In this document: piece after piece, positions 34,503 to 43,363 of the stretch
Layout of the letters: every line of letters starts with the position of its first letter
Numbering within the stretch: the stretch's first letter is position 1
Source: Jiella marina
Lineage (GTDB): Bacteria; Pseudomonadota; Alphaproteobacteria; Rhizobiales; Rhizobiaceae
Direction of reading: 5' to 3'
Length of the DNA stretch: 64,000 nucleotides
NCBI RefSeq assembly: GCF_024359545.1
Contig: NZ_JAKQZG010000001.1
Location: 558,001 to 622,000, forward strand
Program-made: the position numbers and the translations under genes
The notes under the pieces: generated by a model
Told to the model about the DNA's origin: nothing
What the model saw: only the letters and a program-made list of their open reading frames with translations
The model's database searches: none

Positions 34503-35999
34503 ATGTTCGAGGGCTTCGATCCGGTCAATCTGGCCCGTTTCCAGTTCGCCTTCACGGTCTCGTTCCACATCATCTTCCCGGCCTTCACGATCGGCCTGGC
34601 GTCCTATCTGGCGGTCCTGGAAGGCTTGTGGCTCGCGACCGGCAAGCCGGTCTACATGGACACCTTCAAGTACTGGGTAAAGATCTTCGCCGTCTCCTTC
34701 GGCATGGGCGTCGTCTCCGGTATCGTGATGAGCTACCAGTTCGGGACGAACTGGTCGGTCTTTTCGGACAAGACGGGACCGGTCCTCGGCCCCCTGATGG
34801 GCTACGAGGTCCTCTCGGCCTTCTTCCTCGAAGCGGGCTTCCTCGGCATCATGCTGTTCGGCCAGAAGCGCGTCGGCAATGGCTTGCATTTCTTCGCCAC
34901 CCTGGTGGTGGCGGTCGGCACGCTGTTCTCCGCCTTCTGGATCCTGTCGGTGAACTCCTGGATGCACACGCCGCAAGGCTTTTCCATCGCTCCGTACGTC
35001 CCCATCGAAACCGCACCCTGGGTTGCGGACACGGTGGCGAGCGGTACGTCCGTCTTGCCCGATGCACCGACGGGCGGACAGTTCGTCCCCGAAGACTGGT
35101 GGGCTATCGTCTTCAACCCGTCATTCCCGTACCGTTTTGTGCACATGGTGCTGGCCGCCTATCTCACCACGGCCTTCGTCGTGGGCGGAGTCGGCGCGTT
35201 CCATCTCCTGCGCAATCGCTACAATCAGAGTGCCCGCACCATGTTTTCCATGGCGCTCTGGATGGCGACGATCGTAGCGCCGATCCAGATCTTCGCGGGC
35301 GACCAGCACGGGCTGAACACGCTGGAATACCAGCCGGCCAAGCTCGCGGCGATGGAGGGTCATTTCGAGACCAATGTCGACGGCCCGATGGGTCTCACCA
35401 TCTTCGGCATCCCCAACATGGAAACCGCGGAAGTCGACTACGAGGTGAAGCTTCCCTATCTCGGTTCGCTGATCCTCACCCATAGCTGGGACGGCGAAAT
35501 CAAGGGGCTGAAGGAGTTCCCCCGCGACGAATGGCCGAATTCGACGGTGGTCTTCTGGACCTTCCGGGTCATGGTCGCGATCGGTTTCGCCATGCTCGGC
35601 ATCGGCCTCTGGTCGCTCTTCAAGCGCTTCCGGGGAAGCCTGTACGATTCAGAGTGGCTGCAACGGGCGATGATCGCCATGTCGCCGGCCGGCTTCATCG
35701 CCGTTCTCTGCGGCTGGGTGACGACGGAGATGGGCCGTCAGCCCTACACCGTTTACGGGCTTCTCCGGACCGCCGAGAGCCATTCGCCGATCGGTGCGCC
35801 GGCGGTCGGCGCTTCCCTCGTCGCCTTCATCATCGTCTATTTCCTGCTTTTCGGCGCGGGGACCTTCTATATCCTGCGTCTGATGGGCAAGGCTCCGACG
35901 CCCTTCGAGGATGAAACGCCGCACCATCCGACCCGGGCGGCGGGCATCACGCCCGCCCCCTCCCTCGAAGGCCGGCGCGCGCCGGACCCGGCAGAATAG
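34503..35999 (+). CDS. cioA: Cyanide-insensitive bd-type ubiquinol oxidase subunit I (CioA)
   Basis: A 498-residue inner-membrane protein starting at ATG 34503 after GGGAG; an upstream ATG at 34440 is less likely. Heme ligands are conserved: His19 (VSFHIIFPAFTIG), the later His (PYRFVHMV) and Met/Glu positions in helices III-IV. The Q-loop is short and followed by the EMGRQPYTVYGLLRT segment, the pattern of CIO rather than E. coli CydA. It reduces oxygen to water with quinol. cioB follows after 8 bases. Confidence 0.93.
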   Translation: MFEGFDPVNLARFQFAFTVSFHIIFPAFTIGLASYLAVLEGLWLATGKPVYMDTFKYWVKIFAVSFGMGVVSGIVMSYQFGTNWSVFSDKTGPVLGPLMGYEVLSAFFLEAGFLGIMLFGQKRVGNGLHFFATLVVAVGTLFSAFWILSVNSWMHTPQGFSIAPYVPIETAPWVADTVASGTSVLPDAPTGGQFVPEDWWAIVFNPSFPYRFVHMVLAAYLTTAFVVGGVGAFHLLRNRYNQSARTMFSMALWMATIVAPIQIFAGDQHGLNTLEYQPAKLAAMEGHFETNVDGPMGLTIFGIPNMETAEVDYEVKLPYLGSLILTHSWDGEIKGLKEFPRDEWPNSTVVFWTFRVMVAIGFAMLGIGLWSLFKRFRGSLYDSEWLQRAMIAMSPAGFIAVLCGWVTTEMGRQPYTVYGLLRTAESHSPIGAPAVGASLVAFIIVYFLLFGAGTFYILRLMGKAPTPFEDETPHHPTRAAGITPAPSLEGRRAPDPAE

Positions 36000-36007
36000 G
36001 GAGACGC

Positions 36008-37009
36008 ATGATGGATCTCGCAGTCCTCTGGGCGTTTCTGATCGCCTTTGCCGTCGTCGCCTATGTCATCCTCGACGGTTTCGACCTCGGCACAGGCATC
36101 CTCTTCCCGCTGCTCGGGCGGCACGAAAACCGCGACGTCGCGATGAACTCCGTCGCCCCGATCTGGGACGGCAACGAGACATGGCTTATCCTCGGCGGCG
36201 GCGGCCTGTTTGCCGTGTTTCCGCTGGCCTATGCCATCATCATGCCGGCGATCTACGCGCCGATCATCGCCATGTTGCTGGGGCTCATCTTCCGAGGTGT
36301 CGCCTTCGAATACCGCTTCAAGACGGTTCGCGGCCGCTGGATGTGGGACGCCTCCTTCTTCCTCGGCTCGTTCGTCGCGGCCTTCTGTCAGGGCGTGGCC
36401 CTTGGTGCTCTGGTTCAGGGAATCGAGGTCGAAGGCCGCGCCTATGCCGGCGGATGGTGGGACTGGCTCACCCCGTTCACGATGATGACGGGCGTCGCCG
36501 TCGTCGTCGGCTACACGCTCCTCGGCGCGACCTGGCTGGTAATGAAGACCGAAGGCGAGGTGCACGATCTGGCCCGCCGCTACGCCTACTTCTTCGGCGT
36601 CTCCACCCTTGTCGCGATCGCCGTCGTCAGTGCCTGGATGCCGTTCGAGCAGGCCGAATTCTACATCCGCTGGTTCACGCTGCCGCAGTTCTTCTACGTG
36701 GCCTGGGTGCCACTCCTTGTGGCTCTGGCCGCCTTCAGCCTCTTTCAGGCTCTCTGGTCAGGCAAGCACCATCGACCGTTCCTGTCGGCCCTGGCGCTGT
36801 TCCTGTTGTGCTTCGTCGGGCTCGGGATCAATTTCTATCCCCACATCATCCCGCCGGACGTCACCATCTGGCAGGCGGCAGCTCCCGAATCCAGCCTGAA
36901 GTTCCTGCTGGTCGGAGCGGCGGTGCTGATCCCGGTCATTCTGGCCTACACCGCCTTCGCCTACTGGATCTTCCGCGGCAAGGTGCGCGAGGGCGAGGGT
37001 TACCATTGA
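36008..37009 (+). CDS. cioB: Cyanide-insensitive bd-type oxidase subunit II (CioB)
   Basis: A 333-residue membrane protein. It begins with the CydB signature WAFLIAFAVVAYVILDGFDL, followed by GGGGLFAVFPLAYA, and has about eight membrane helices. It pairs with CioA to form the oxidase. The stop overlaps the TTG start of a DUF2474 peptide gene. The family gives respiration under low oxygen, cyanide or oxidative stress. Confidence 0.94.
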   Translation: MMDLAVLWAFLIAFAVVAYVILDGFDLGTGILFPLLGRHENRDVAMNSVAPIWDGNETWLILGGGGLFAVFPLAYAIIMPAIYAPIIAMLLGLIFRGVAFEYRFKTVRGRWMWDASFFLGSFVAAFCQGVALGALVQGIEVEGRAYAGGWWDWLTPFTMMTGVAVVVGYTLLGATWLVMKTEGEVHDLARRYAYFFGVSTLVAIAVVSAWMPFEQAEFYIRWFTLPQFFYVAWVPLLVALAAFSLFQALWSGKHHRPFLSALALFLLCFVGLGINFYPHIIPPDVTIWQAAAPESSLKFLLVGAAVLIPVILAYTAFAYWIFRGKVREGEGYH

Positions 37010-37143
37010 CCCCCGACGATGTCAGACGGGAAAGCCGCGGTCCGGCTTGGAAACGCATTGCGTGGTTCGTCGGGCTCTGGGCCGGGAGCGTCGCGCTGAT
37101 CGGGGTCGTCGCCTACGGGATCAGGCTTGTCCTGATCGGCTGA
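37006..37143 (+). CDS. DUF2474 small oxidase-associated peptide (CydX-like)
   Basis: A 45-residue peptide starting at TTG 37006, overlapping the cioB stop as TTGA, with AGGG about 9 bases upstream. After a polar N-terminus (TPDDVRRESRGPAWKR), one membrane helix (WFVGLWAGSVALIGVVAYGI) ends in RLVLIG. Arrangement and position match DUF2474, the small third protein of CIO-type bd oxidases. It probably stabilises the complex. Being under 60 residues with a rare start codon, it is easily missed. Confidence 0.8.
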   Translation: MTPDDVRRESRGPAWKRIAWFVGLWAGSVALIGVVAYGIRLVLIG

Positions 37144-37161
37144 CGATTGGGAGCGAACCGC

Positions 37162-37809
37162 TCACTTCGGGCGGACGAAGCGATCTCGTTCGGCTTCGCA
37201 GGCCGAACGGACGGCGCACCCCTCGATGTGATCGTTGACGAAGCCCATGGACTGCATGAAGGCATAGACCGTCGTCGGGCCGACGAAGGTGAAGCCGGCC
37301 TTCTTCAAGGCCTTGGAAAGGCGCGTCGAGGCGGGGCTCGACGGGGTCGCGCGGAGGAACTCGGCAGTCACCGCGTGCGGGCGTTCCTCGGCGGACGGCT
37401 CGAAAGACCAGAGAAAGGCGGCGAGCGAGCCATGATCTGCCTGGAGTTCGCGCGCCCGACGGGCATTGTTGATCGCCGAGGCGATCTTGCCGCGATGGCG
37501 CACGATTCCAGGGTCAGCCAGAAGGCGCTCGATGTCCCGGTCATTCATCTCGGCCACGCGGGCGATCGAAAAACCGTGGAACCCGGAGCGGAAGGCCTCG
37601 CGCTTGCGCAGGATGGTCAGCCAGGAGAGCCCGGCCTGAAACCCTTCGAGGCATAGCTTCTCGAACAGGCGATCGTCATCGGCAGCGGGCCGCCCCCACT
37701 CCTCGTCATGATAGCGACGATAGAGCGGGTCGTCCCCGTGCCAGGAACAGCCCCGGGTCCCGTCTTCCCGCAGGATCAGCCCGCCAGCGATGTCCTGTCC
37801 CTCTGCCAT
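37162..37809 (-). CDS. tag: DNA-3-methyladenine glycosylase I
   Basis: A 215-residue DNA repair enzyme. The N-terminus (CSWHGDDPLYRRYHDEEWG) and the C-terminal NDHIEGC provide the Cys/His zinc ligands of TagI. Between them is the helix-hairpin-helix core, with GLSWLTILRKREAFR and the segment VGPTTVYAFMQSMGFVNDH. It excises 3-methyladenine from alkylated DNA. It is convergent with the cio operon with only 18 bases between stops. Confidence 0.93.
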   Translation of the reverse strand: MAEGQDIAGGLILREDGTRGCSWHGDDPLYRRYHDEEWGRPAADDDRLFEKLCLEGFQAGLSWLTILRKREAFRSGFHGFSIARVAEMNDRDIERLLADPGIVRHRGKIASAINNARRARELQADHGSLAAFLWSFEPSAEERPHAVTAEFLRATPSSPASTRLSKALKKAGFTFVGPTTVYAFMQSMGFVNDHIEGCAVRSACEAERDRFVRPK

Positions 37810-37898
37810 GATGGTCTCATGGCATCAGGCCAGACGCGTGACAAGCAAGATCGAGGGGAATGACGGCAAGGCGCTCTCGCGGCGAAGACCCCCGCCTC

Positions 37899-38093
37899 TC
37901 AGGCGTCGGTCAGACGAGCGCTGCCACAGCGGTATTGCTTGACATACCATTTCGGCCGGCCGCGCATGTAGTTCGCGGCAGCAGCCTGGCCGAACAGCGC
38001 GCATTGCATGATCGAGCCGTCGAAGGCGACGTCTTCCTTGTGACAGTCGGTCGGATTGGAATTCAGGCACAACAAGAGGGTCAGGGAGATCAT
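37899..38093 (-). CDS. Small conserved-looking protein, four cysteines
   Basis: A 64-residue protein with GGAG 7 bases before its ATG. It has a short hydrophobic start (MISLTLLLCLNSN), then NPTDCHKEDVAF, a second Cys (MQCALFGQ) and an end YVKQYRCG. Similar small secreted or membrane-associated proteins of unknown role are, to my knowledge, common in Rhizobiales. It lies upstream of tag on the same strand, 90 bases away. Confidence 0.6.
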   Translation of the reverse strand: MISLTLLLCLNSNPTDCHKEDVAFDGSIMQCALFGQAAAANYMRGRPKWYVKQYRCGSARLTDA

Positions 38094-38602
38094 CGATCTG
38101 CTCCGTAAAGGCCGCTCCTCCTGACGCGGCGGGTCGTGGTTCCGTCCGTCCTCCGCCCGGACCTGGCTATTCCTTCGAGCGCCATCCCTGTCGCCGCCCC
38201 GTCCGCCGAAGCGGCACGGTCGCAGCCCATTTGTCGTCTCGCGGCTCTTGCGGCCGCTGGTTCATCCGGCCAGTGGAACGACCAGATGAGGACAGGCTTG
38301 CGAAAATGCTGCAATGCACAATGCCCAAGTAAAGGGCATTTTGCTAGACAGCCCATTTTTCCATCTCTTGCTTGCCCAAAGCATGCCGTGCCGCGCCTGC
38401 AAGCTGGTACCCGGGAATGAGCCGCACCCCCGGCGCGACGAGCCCTGGCGACACTCGAAACCCTTCATTAACCCTATGAAATGGTTTCCTGTTCTGCGTC
38501 GATGAGACGACCGCCGGTTAACCATTCGATTGCCGTTTCAGGTGAGACTTTGCCGTATCGGCCTGGTCACACCGCGGCCGAATGTCACACGAGGAGACTG
38601 GC
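38094..38602. other. Intergenic region without recognisable gene
   Basis: About 500 bases between the small protein gene and the first L,D-transpeptidase. Short frames on both strands look like shadows. The stretch 38440-38540 is slightly AT-richer and probably holds the L,D-transpeptidase promoter (plus strand). No clear hairpin or tRNA. Confidence 0.4.
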
Positions 38603-39334
38603 ATGCATCGAAACATCGCCCTCGCCGCGATGGTGCTGGCGGCTGGCTTCGGCACAGCCGGGACGGCCAAGGCCGAGGACCGCTATCGCTCCAGGCCCGC
38701 CGTCACGATCGCACCGGGCATCGGAAGCCCCTGGCTTCTGCAATTTGCCTCACCCAGCGGTGTCGTCCTGGACGCTCGCCGGCCCGGTTCCGGCGGGTCG
38801 GCCAATGTGCATGCGGCGTATCGCGCTCCGTCGACCCCCGACCCCGCGACGCGCAATGTCCGTCCCTCGCAGATGATCGCGCCGGAATTCCTGCCTCAGC
38901 AGGTCGCCTATCACGGCAGGGAGAAGCCCGGCACGATCGTGATCGATTCCAAGGCCCGCCTCCTCTACCTCGTCGGCCAGAACGGCACGGCCCGGCGCTA
39001 TGGCGTCGGCGTCGGCAAGCCGGGCTTTCGCTGGAGCGGCACCCACCGCATCACCCGCAAGGCCGAGTGGCCGGGCTGGACGCCGCCGCCGCAGATGATC
39101 GCCCGCGAGCGCAAGAAGGGCCGCATTCTGCCCGCTCACATGAAGGGTGGCATCGCCAATCCGCTGGGCGCGCGCGCCCTCTATCTCGGATCGACGCTCT
39201 ACCGCATCCATGGAACCAACCAGCCGTGGACCATCGGTCGTTTCGTCTCCTCGGGCTGCATTCGCATGCGCAACGAGGACGTTACCGATCTCTACGAACG
39301 CGTCGGTGTGGGAACCAAGGTCGTGGTGCTCTGA
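38603..39334 (+). CDS. L,D-transpeptidase (YkuD), first of tandem pair
   Basis: A 243-residue exported enzyme. The start at 38603 follows GAGGAG and gives a signal peptide ending at AKA-E. The YkuD domain (residues 105-243) contains GVGVGKPGFRWSGTH, the catalytic HGTNQPWTIG and SSGCIRM (catalytic Cys) motifs. It forms 3-3 peptidoglycan cross-links or attaches outer-membrane proteins, as in Rhizobiales. The adjacent gene at 39544 is a close paralogue, so a tandem duplication is likely. Confidence 0.9.
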   Translation: MHRNIALAAMVLAAGFGTAGTAKAEDRYRSRPAVTIAPGIGSPWLLQFASPSGVVLDARRPGSGGSANVHAAYRAPSTPDPATRNVRPSQMIAPEFLPQQVAYHGREKPGTIVIDSKARLLYLVGQNGTARRYGVGVGKPGFRWSGTHRITRKAEWPGWTPPPQMIARERKKGRILPAHMKGGIANPLGARALYLGSTLYRIHGTNQPWTIGRFVSSGCIRMRNEDVTDLYERVGVGTKVVVL

Positions 39335-39543
39335 CGTTTGACGCGGAAATCACAAACAGTTCATCACAGATGACGGAACGGCATGGATCGTTTGGCCGAT
39401 CAGGGCGTTCCGAACATGGCAAAACGGTGTCTTGACTGTGTCGCGATCATGACAGTCCAGGCCGGGTGCCCAAACTGACCCGACCATCAAGGCGGGCATA
39501 TCTATCAAAACACGTCGTAATGACGGGCAGGAGATCGAGAATC

Positions 39544-40269
39544 ATGGGACCGATGAAGACAATCGGATTGGCCATTGCGGCCGTGGGTATGTTTGCTGGT
39601 CTGGCCAGCGAGGCGTCTGCCGAGACGGTGCAGCGCTACAACTACGCGACCCGCTCGTTTGAGACGGTGGACGCCAACAGGCTGCATCACCGGGCGCAGA
39701 AGACCCGCCGCCCCGCCGCCCAGTTCATGCGCAAGCAGGTGCGCATCCAGACGGCCGAAAAACCCGGCACGGTCATCGTCGATTCGAGCCGCCGCTATCT
39801 CTATTTCGTCGAGGGTAATGGACTGGCCACGCGCTATGGCGTCGGCGTCGGTCGCGAAGGCTTCGGCTGGTCCGGTACGATGAAGGTGGGCCGCAAGGCG
39901 GAGTGGCCGGGCTGGACGCCCCCGAAGGCGATGATCATCCGTGAGCGCAAGAAGGGCCGCAATCTGCCGGCCTATATGGAAGGTGGCCCTGCCAACCCGC
40001 TCGGCGCCCGCGCCATGTATCTCTACCGCGGCGGTCGCGATTCCCTGTTCCGGATCCATGGCACCAATCAGCCCTGGACGATCGGCCAGCAGATGTCCTC
40101 GGGCTGCATCCGCATGATGAACCAAGATGTGGAACATCTCTACAGCCGCGTTCCCGTGGGCTCCAAGGTCGTCGTCATCGGCCCTGACGGCCGCGGTGCG
40201 AACCGGATCTATTCCGAACTCGGAGCCGCTGCGGCACCGAACCTCCTCGATGTCCTCTTCGGGGGCTGA
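39544..40269 (+). CDS. L,D-transpeptidase (YkuD), second of tandem pair
   Basis: A 241-residue exported enzyme. The start at 39544 follows GGAGATCGAG; ATG 39553 is also possible. The signal peptide ends at ASA-E. The YkuD domain keeps GVGVGREGFGWSGT, HGTNQPWTIG and SSGCIRMMNQDV with the catalytic Cys. It is nearly identical in motif layout to the upstream enzyme, but the N-terminal linker is basic (HHRAQKTRRPAAQF) and a C-terminal tail of about 30 residues is added. It is separated from its paralogue by about 210 bases and so probably has its own promoter. Confidence 0.9.
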   Translation: MGPMKTIGLAIAAVGMFAGLASEASAETVQRYNYATRSFETVDANRLHHRAQKTRRPAAQFMRKQVRIQTAEKPGTVIVDSSRRYLYFVEGNGLATRYGVGVGREGFGWSGTMKVGRKAEWPGWTPPKAMIIRERKKGRNLPAYMEGGPANPLGARAMYLYRGGRDSLFRIHGTNQPWTIGQQMSSGCIRMMNQDVEHLYSRVPVGSKVVVIGPDGRGANRIYSELGAAAAPNLLDVLFGG

Positions 40270-40463
40270 ACCGGCCTCGATTGAATGAACTGACCTCCTC
40301 TGCCCGCGTCGCTCGTTCCTCCAGGCGAGCGGCGCGGTTCGCGTTTGAAGGGCAGACGTCCATTCGGCGGACCTCAGCGCGGCCATTGCCCTTGTTCGCC
40401 GGGCGACCTTGCGCTATAGCGCCCTTGTCCGCGCAGACACCCTTGGAGGCAGCGCGGAGTTGA

Positions 40464-40489
40464 GCGGTCCTTGCGAAAGGTCCGCTTTT
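40464..40489 (+). terminator. Terminator-like hairpin in the rplY leader
   Basis: GCGGTCCTT and AAGGTCCGC (one central mismatch) around a GCGA tetraloop, followed by TTTTC. It lies about 60 bases before rplY and could act as an attenuator or as the end of an upstream transcript. Confidence 0.55.
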
Positions 40490-40546
40490 CGTCGTTTCGG
40501 GCATGGGGCCCGGACGACCCCTCGATTCGAAAAAGGACGTAACGCC

Positions 40547-41245
40547 ATGCACCAGACCTTCACGGTCAAGGCCGAGGCGCGCGACAAGGTCGGCAAGGGG
40601 GCCGCCAGATATCTGCGCCGCAACAACATGATTCCCGCCGTCATCTATGGCGGCAAGGAACAGCCGCTCCCGATCGCGATCCCCTACAAGGAAACCAACT
40701 TGGCGCTCCACGCCGGTGGCTTCATGACGAACATCGCGACAATCGAGGTCAACGGCAAGCAGATCAAGGTTCTGCCGAAAGACTACCAGCTCGAGCCGGT
40801 TCGCGACTTCCTGATGCACGTGGATTTCCTCCGCGTTTCCGAGAGCACGCGGGTTACGGTCAACATCCCCGTTCACTTCGAGAACGAGGACGACTGTGCG
40901 GGCATCACCCGCGGCGGCACGTTGAACGTCGTTCGCCACGAGGTCGAAGTCGAAGCGCCCGCGGGAAGCATCCCCGAATATTTCACGATCGACCTGTCCG
41001 GCCTGGATATCGGCGATTCCGTTCATGCCTCGGCGCTGGACCTGCCGAAGGGCGTCGAACTGACCATCACCGACCGCGACTTCACCATCGCCACGATCGC
41101 GACGCCGGCAGCGCTGCGTTCGGAGGAAGAAGAGGGTGACATCGACGAAGGCGAGGCACCGCAGGACGACGAGGTCGAGCAGACCGAAGTCACCGAGCAG
41201 CGCGCCCAGACCGTCGAAGGCGAGACCAAGGCGAACGAAGAGTAA
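40547..41245 (+). CDS. rplY: 50S ribosomal protein L25 (Ctc/TL5 type)
   Basis: A 232-residue protein from ATG 40547 after AAAAGGA. The N-terminal L25 domain (residues 1-95) binds 5S rRNA, and the C-terminal TL5 beta domain (100-190) follows, making the long Ctc form. A strongly acidic tail ([19 protein letters not shown]) closes it, typical in alphaproteobacteria. It is the first gene of the conserved rplY-pth-ychF cluster. A hairpin precedes it and a terminator follows it. Confidence 0.95.
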   Translation: MHQTFTVKAEARDKVGKGAARYLRRNNMIPAVIYGGKEQPLPIAIPYKETNLALHAGGFMTNIATIEVNGKQIKVLPKDYQLEPVRDFLMHVDFLRVSESTRVTVNIPVHFENEDDCAGITRGGTLNVVRHEVEVEAPAGSIPEYFTIDLSGLDIGDSVHASALDLPKGVELTITDRDFTIATIATPAALRSEEEEGDIDEGEAPQDDEVEQTEVTEQRAQTVEGETKANEE

Positions 41246-41274
41246 GCCGGGTCCGTACCCTTTCATGCAAGACG

Positions 41275-41300
41275 ACGGCCGGGCAATGTCCGGCCGTTTT
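41275..41300 (+). terminator. Rho-independent terminator between rplY and pth
   Basis: ACGGCCGG (41275-41282) and CCGGCCGT (41290-41297) are perfect 8-bp arms around GCAATGT, followed by TTTT. It would limit read-through from the highly expressed ribosomal gene into pth. Confidence 0.75.
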
Positions 41301-41367
41301 CGTATGAGGCCAATCTCTGAAGACCGCCGGCGCGCCGCGGCGCCCGACCCGATAAGGGAGTTCGACG

Positions 41368-42099
41368 ATGCTTCTGATCGCCGGCCTGGGCAATCCCGGG
41401 CCACGCTATGTCGGCCACAGGCACAATATCGGCTTCATGAGCGTCGACGAAATCGCCCGGCAGGCAAATTTCCCCGCCTTTTCCAAGAAGTTTGCCGGAG
41501 AAGTCACCGAGGGCCAGATCGGCGGCGAGAAGGTGCTCCTCCTGAAGCCCCAGACCTTCATGAATGAATCAGGCCGCTCGGTCGGAGAGGCCGCCCGCTT
41601 CTACAAGCTGGAGCCCTCGCAGATCATTGTGATCCATGACGAACTCGACCTCGCGCCGGGCAAGCTCCGGGTCAAGACCGGCGGCGGTCATGGCGGCCAT
41701 AACGGCTTGAAGTCGATCGACGCCCATCTTGGCACGAAGGACTATCGCCGGGTGCGCCTCGGTATCGGACATCCCGGTCGCAAGGAGGCGGTGAACCCGC
41801 ACGTCCTCGGCGATTTCTCGAAAGCCGACCGGGAATGGCTCGAGCCGTTTCTCGAGGCGATCGCCCGCAATGTCGAGAGCCTGGTGAAGGGCGACGACGG
41901 CCTGTTCATGAACAAGGTCAGCGTCGCCACCGGCGGCCGCGAAGAACCCGCCGGCGCCAGGGGATCCGGCTTGGCGAAGCCGGCACCGAAGGCGAAAAGC
42001 CATATCCATCAGGCCCGCTCGCCGAAGCCATCGGTCAAAGTGCCCGAGAAGGGACCGATGGCGGAGATGCTGAAGCGGATGTTTGGCGGGAAGGATTGA
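41368..42099 (+). CDS. pth: Peptidyl-tRNA hydrolase
   Basis: A 243-residue cytoplasmic enzyme that recycles peptidyl-tRNA dropped from ribosomes. Catalytic residues are present: Asn10 (GLGNPG), His19 (HRHNIGF), Asn66 (TFMNESG) and Asp91 (HDELDL), plus [14 protein letters not shown]-terminal extension of about 50 basic residues ([18 protein letters not shown]) follows the core, a feature seen in Rhizobiales. It lies between rplY and ychF. Confidence 0.95.
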   Translation: MLLIAGLGNPGPRYVGHRHNIGFMSVDEIARQANFPAFSKKFAGEVTEGQIGGEKVLLLKPQTFMNESGRSVGEAARFYKLEPSQIIVIHDELDLAPGKLRVKTGGGHGGHNGLKSIDAHLGTKDYRRVRLGIGHPGRKEAVNPHVLGDFSKADREWLEPFLEAIARNVESLVKGDDGLFMNKVSVATGGREEPAGARGSGLAKPAPKAKSHIHQARSPKPSVKVPEKGPMAEMLKRMFGGKD

Positions 42100-42220
42100 G
42101 CGGTCCCCGCACCCTCGCCAGAACCATTTTGCGCTGTTGACCCCCTGCCCGTTCGGCTGCAAACAGCGCCCCAGAACAGGATCGCTCGGCGGTCCGGATC
42201 GAATTTGAAGGACTGACCCC

Positions 42221-43324
42221 ATGGGTTTCAGATGCGGGATCGTCGGCCTGCCCAATGTCGGCAAGTCGACGCTGTTCAACGCCCTCACCAAGACGGCCGC
42301 AGCCGCCGCCGCGAACTATCCGTTTTGCACGATCGAGCCGAACACCGGCGACGTGCCGGTGCCCGATCCGCGGCTGAAGGACATCGCGGCGATCGCCAAG
42401 TCGGCGAACATCCTGCCGACGCGTATCACCTTCGTCGACATCGCCGGCCTCGTGCGCGGTGCCTCCAAGGGTGAAGGCCTCGGCAATCAGTTCCTCGCCA
42501 ATATCCGCGAGGTCGATGCGATCGTCCACGTTCTCAGATGCTTCGAGGATGACGACATCACCCATGTGGAAGGCCGGATCGATCCTGTCGCCGATGCGGA
42601 GACGGTCGAGACCGAGCTGATGCTCTCGGATCTCGAAAGCCTGGAGCGCCGGGTGGTGAACACCCGCAAGAAGGCGACCGGCAAGGACAAGGAGGCGATC
42701 GCCGTCCTGCCGATCATGGAGAAGGCGCTGGAGGTCCTGAACGACGGCAAGCCCGTCCGCGTCCTTCTCTCCGACATGGATACCGAGGAACGGCGCGCGC
42801 TCCGCAACCTCAATCTGCTGACCTCCAAGCCCGTCCTCTACGTCTGCAACGTTGCCGAGGAAGACGCTTCGACCGGCAATGCCCATTCCGAGGCCGTCGC
42901 CAAGATGGCCGAGCAGCAGGGCGCGAGTACCGTCATCATCTCGGCGGCGATCGAGGCGGAGATCGCCCAGCTTCCCGAAGAGGAAGTCGGCGACTATCTC
43001 GAAGCCATGGGGCTTCACGAGCCCGGTCTCGACCGCCTCATCCGCGCCGGTTACGAACTTCTCGACCTGATCACCTATTTCACCGCCGGGCCAAAGGAGA
43101 CCCGCGCCTGGACGATCAACAAGGGCACCAAGGCGCCCCAGGCCGCCGGCGTCATCCATACGGATTTCGAGAAGGGCTTCATCCGCGCCCAGACCATCGC
43201 CTTCGACGACTTCGTCTCGCTCGGCGGCGAGGTAGGCGCCAAGGAAGCGGGCAAATCCCGTGACGAGGGCAAGGAATATGTGGTCGTCGACGGGGACGTG
43301 ATGAACTTCAAGTTCAACGTCTAA
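42221..43324 (+). CDS. ychF: Redox-regulated P-loop ATPase YchF/Ola1
   Basis: A 367-residue cytoplasmic protein of the Obg family. G1 is [15 protein letters not shown], and the switch region is [19 protein letters not shown]. The NxKP position typical of GTPases is altered ([13 protein letters not shown]), giving ATP preference. A coiled-coil insertion lies at about residues 130-175 and a TGS domain at the C-terminus ([17 protein letters not shown]). It is linked to translation and oxidative stress. It is the last gene before the AT-rich cassette. Confidence 0.95.
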   Translation: MGFRCGIVGLPNVGKSTLFNALTKTAAAAAANYPFCTIEPNTGDVPVPDPRLKDIAAIAKSANILPTRITFVDIAGLVRGASKGEGLGNQFLANIREVDAIVHVLRCFEDDDITHVEGRIDPVADAETVETELMLSDLESLERRVVNTRKKATGKDKEAIAVLPIMEKALEVLNDGKPVRVLLSDMDTEERRALRNLNLLTSKPVLYVCNVAEEDASTGNAHSEAVAKMAEQQGASTVIISAAIEAEIAQLPEEEVGDYLEAMGLHEPGLDRLIRAGYELLDLITYFTAGPKETRAWTINKGTKAPQAAGVIHTDFEKGFIRAQTIAFDDFVSLGGEVGAKEAGKSRDEGKEYVVVDGDVMNFKFNV

Positions 43325-43363
43325 TAGTGTAAAATCAAGCCACCTTTTGATTCTGGTGGGCGA

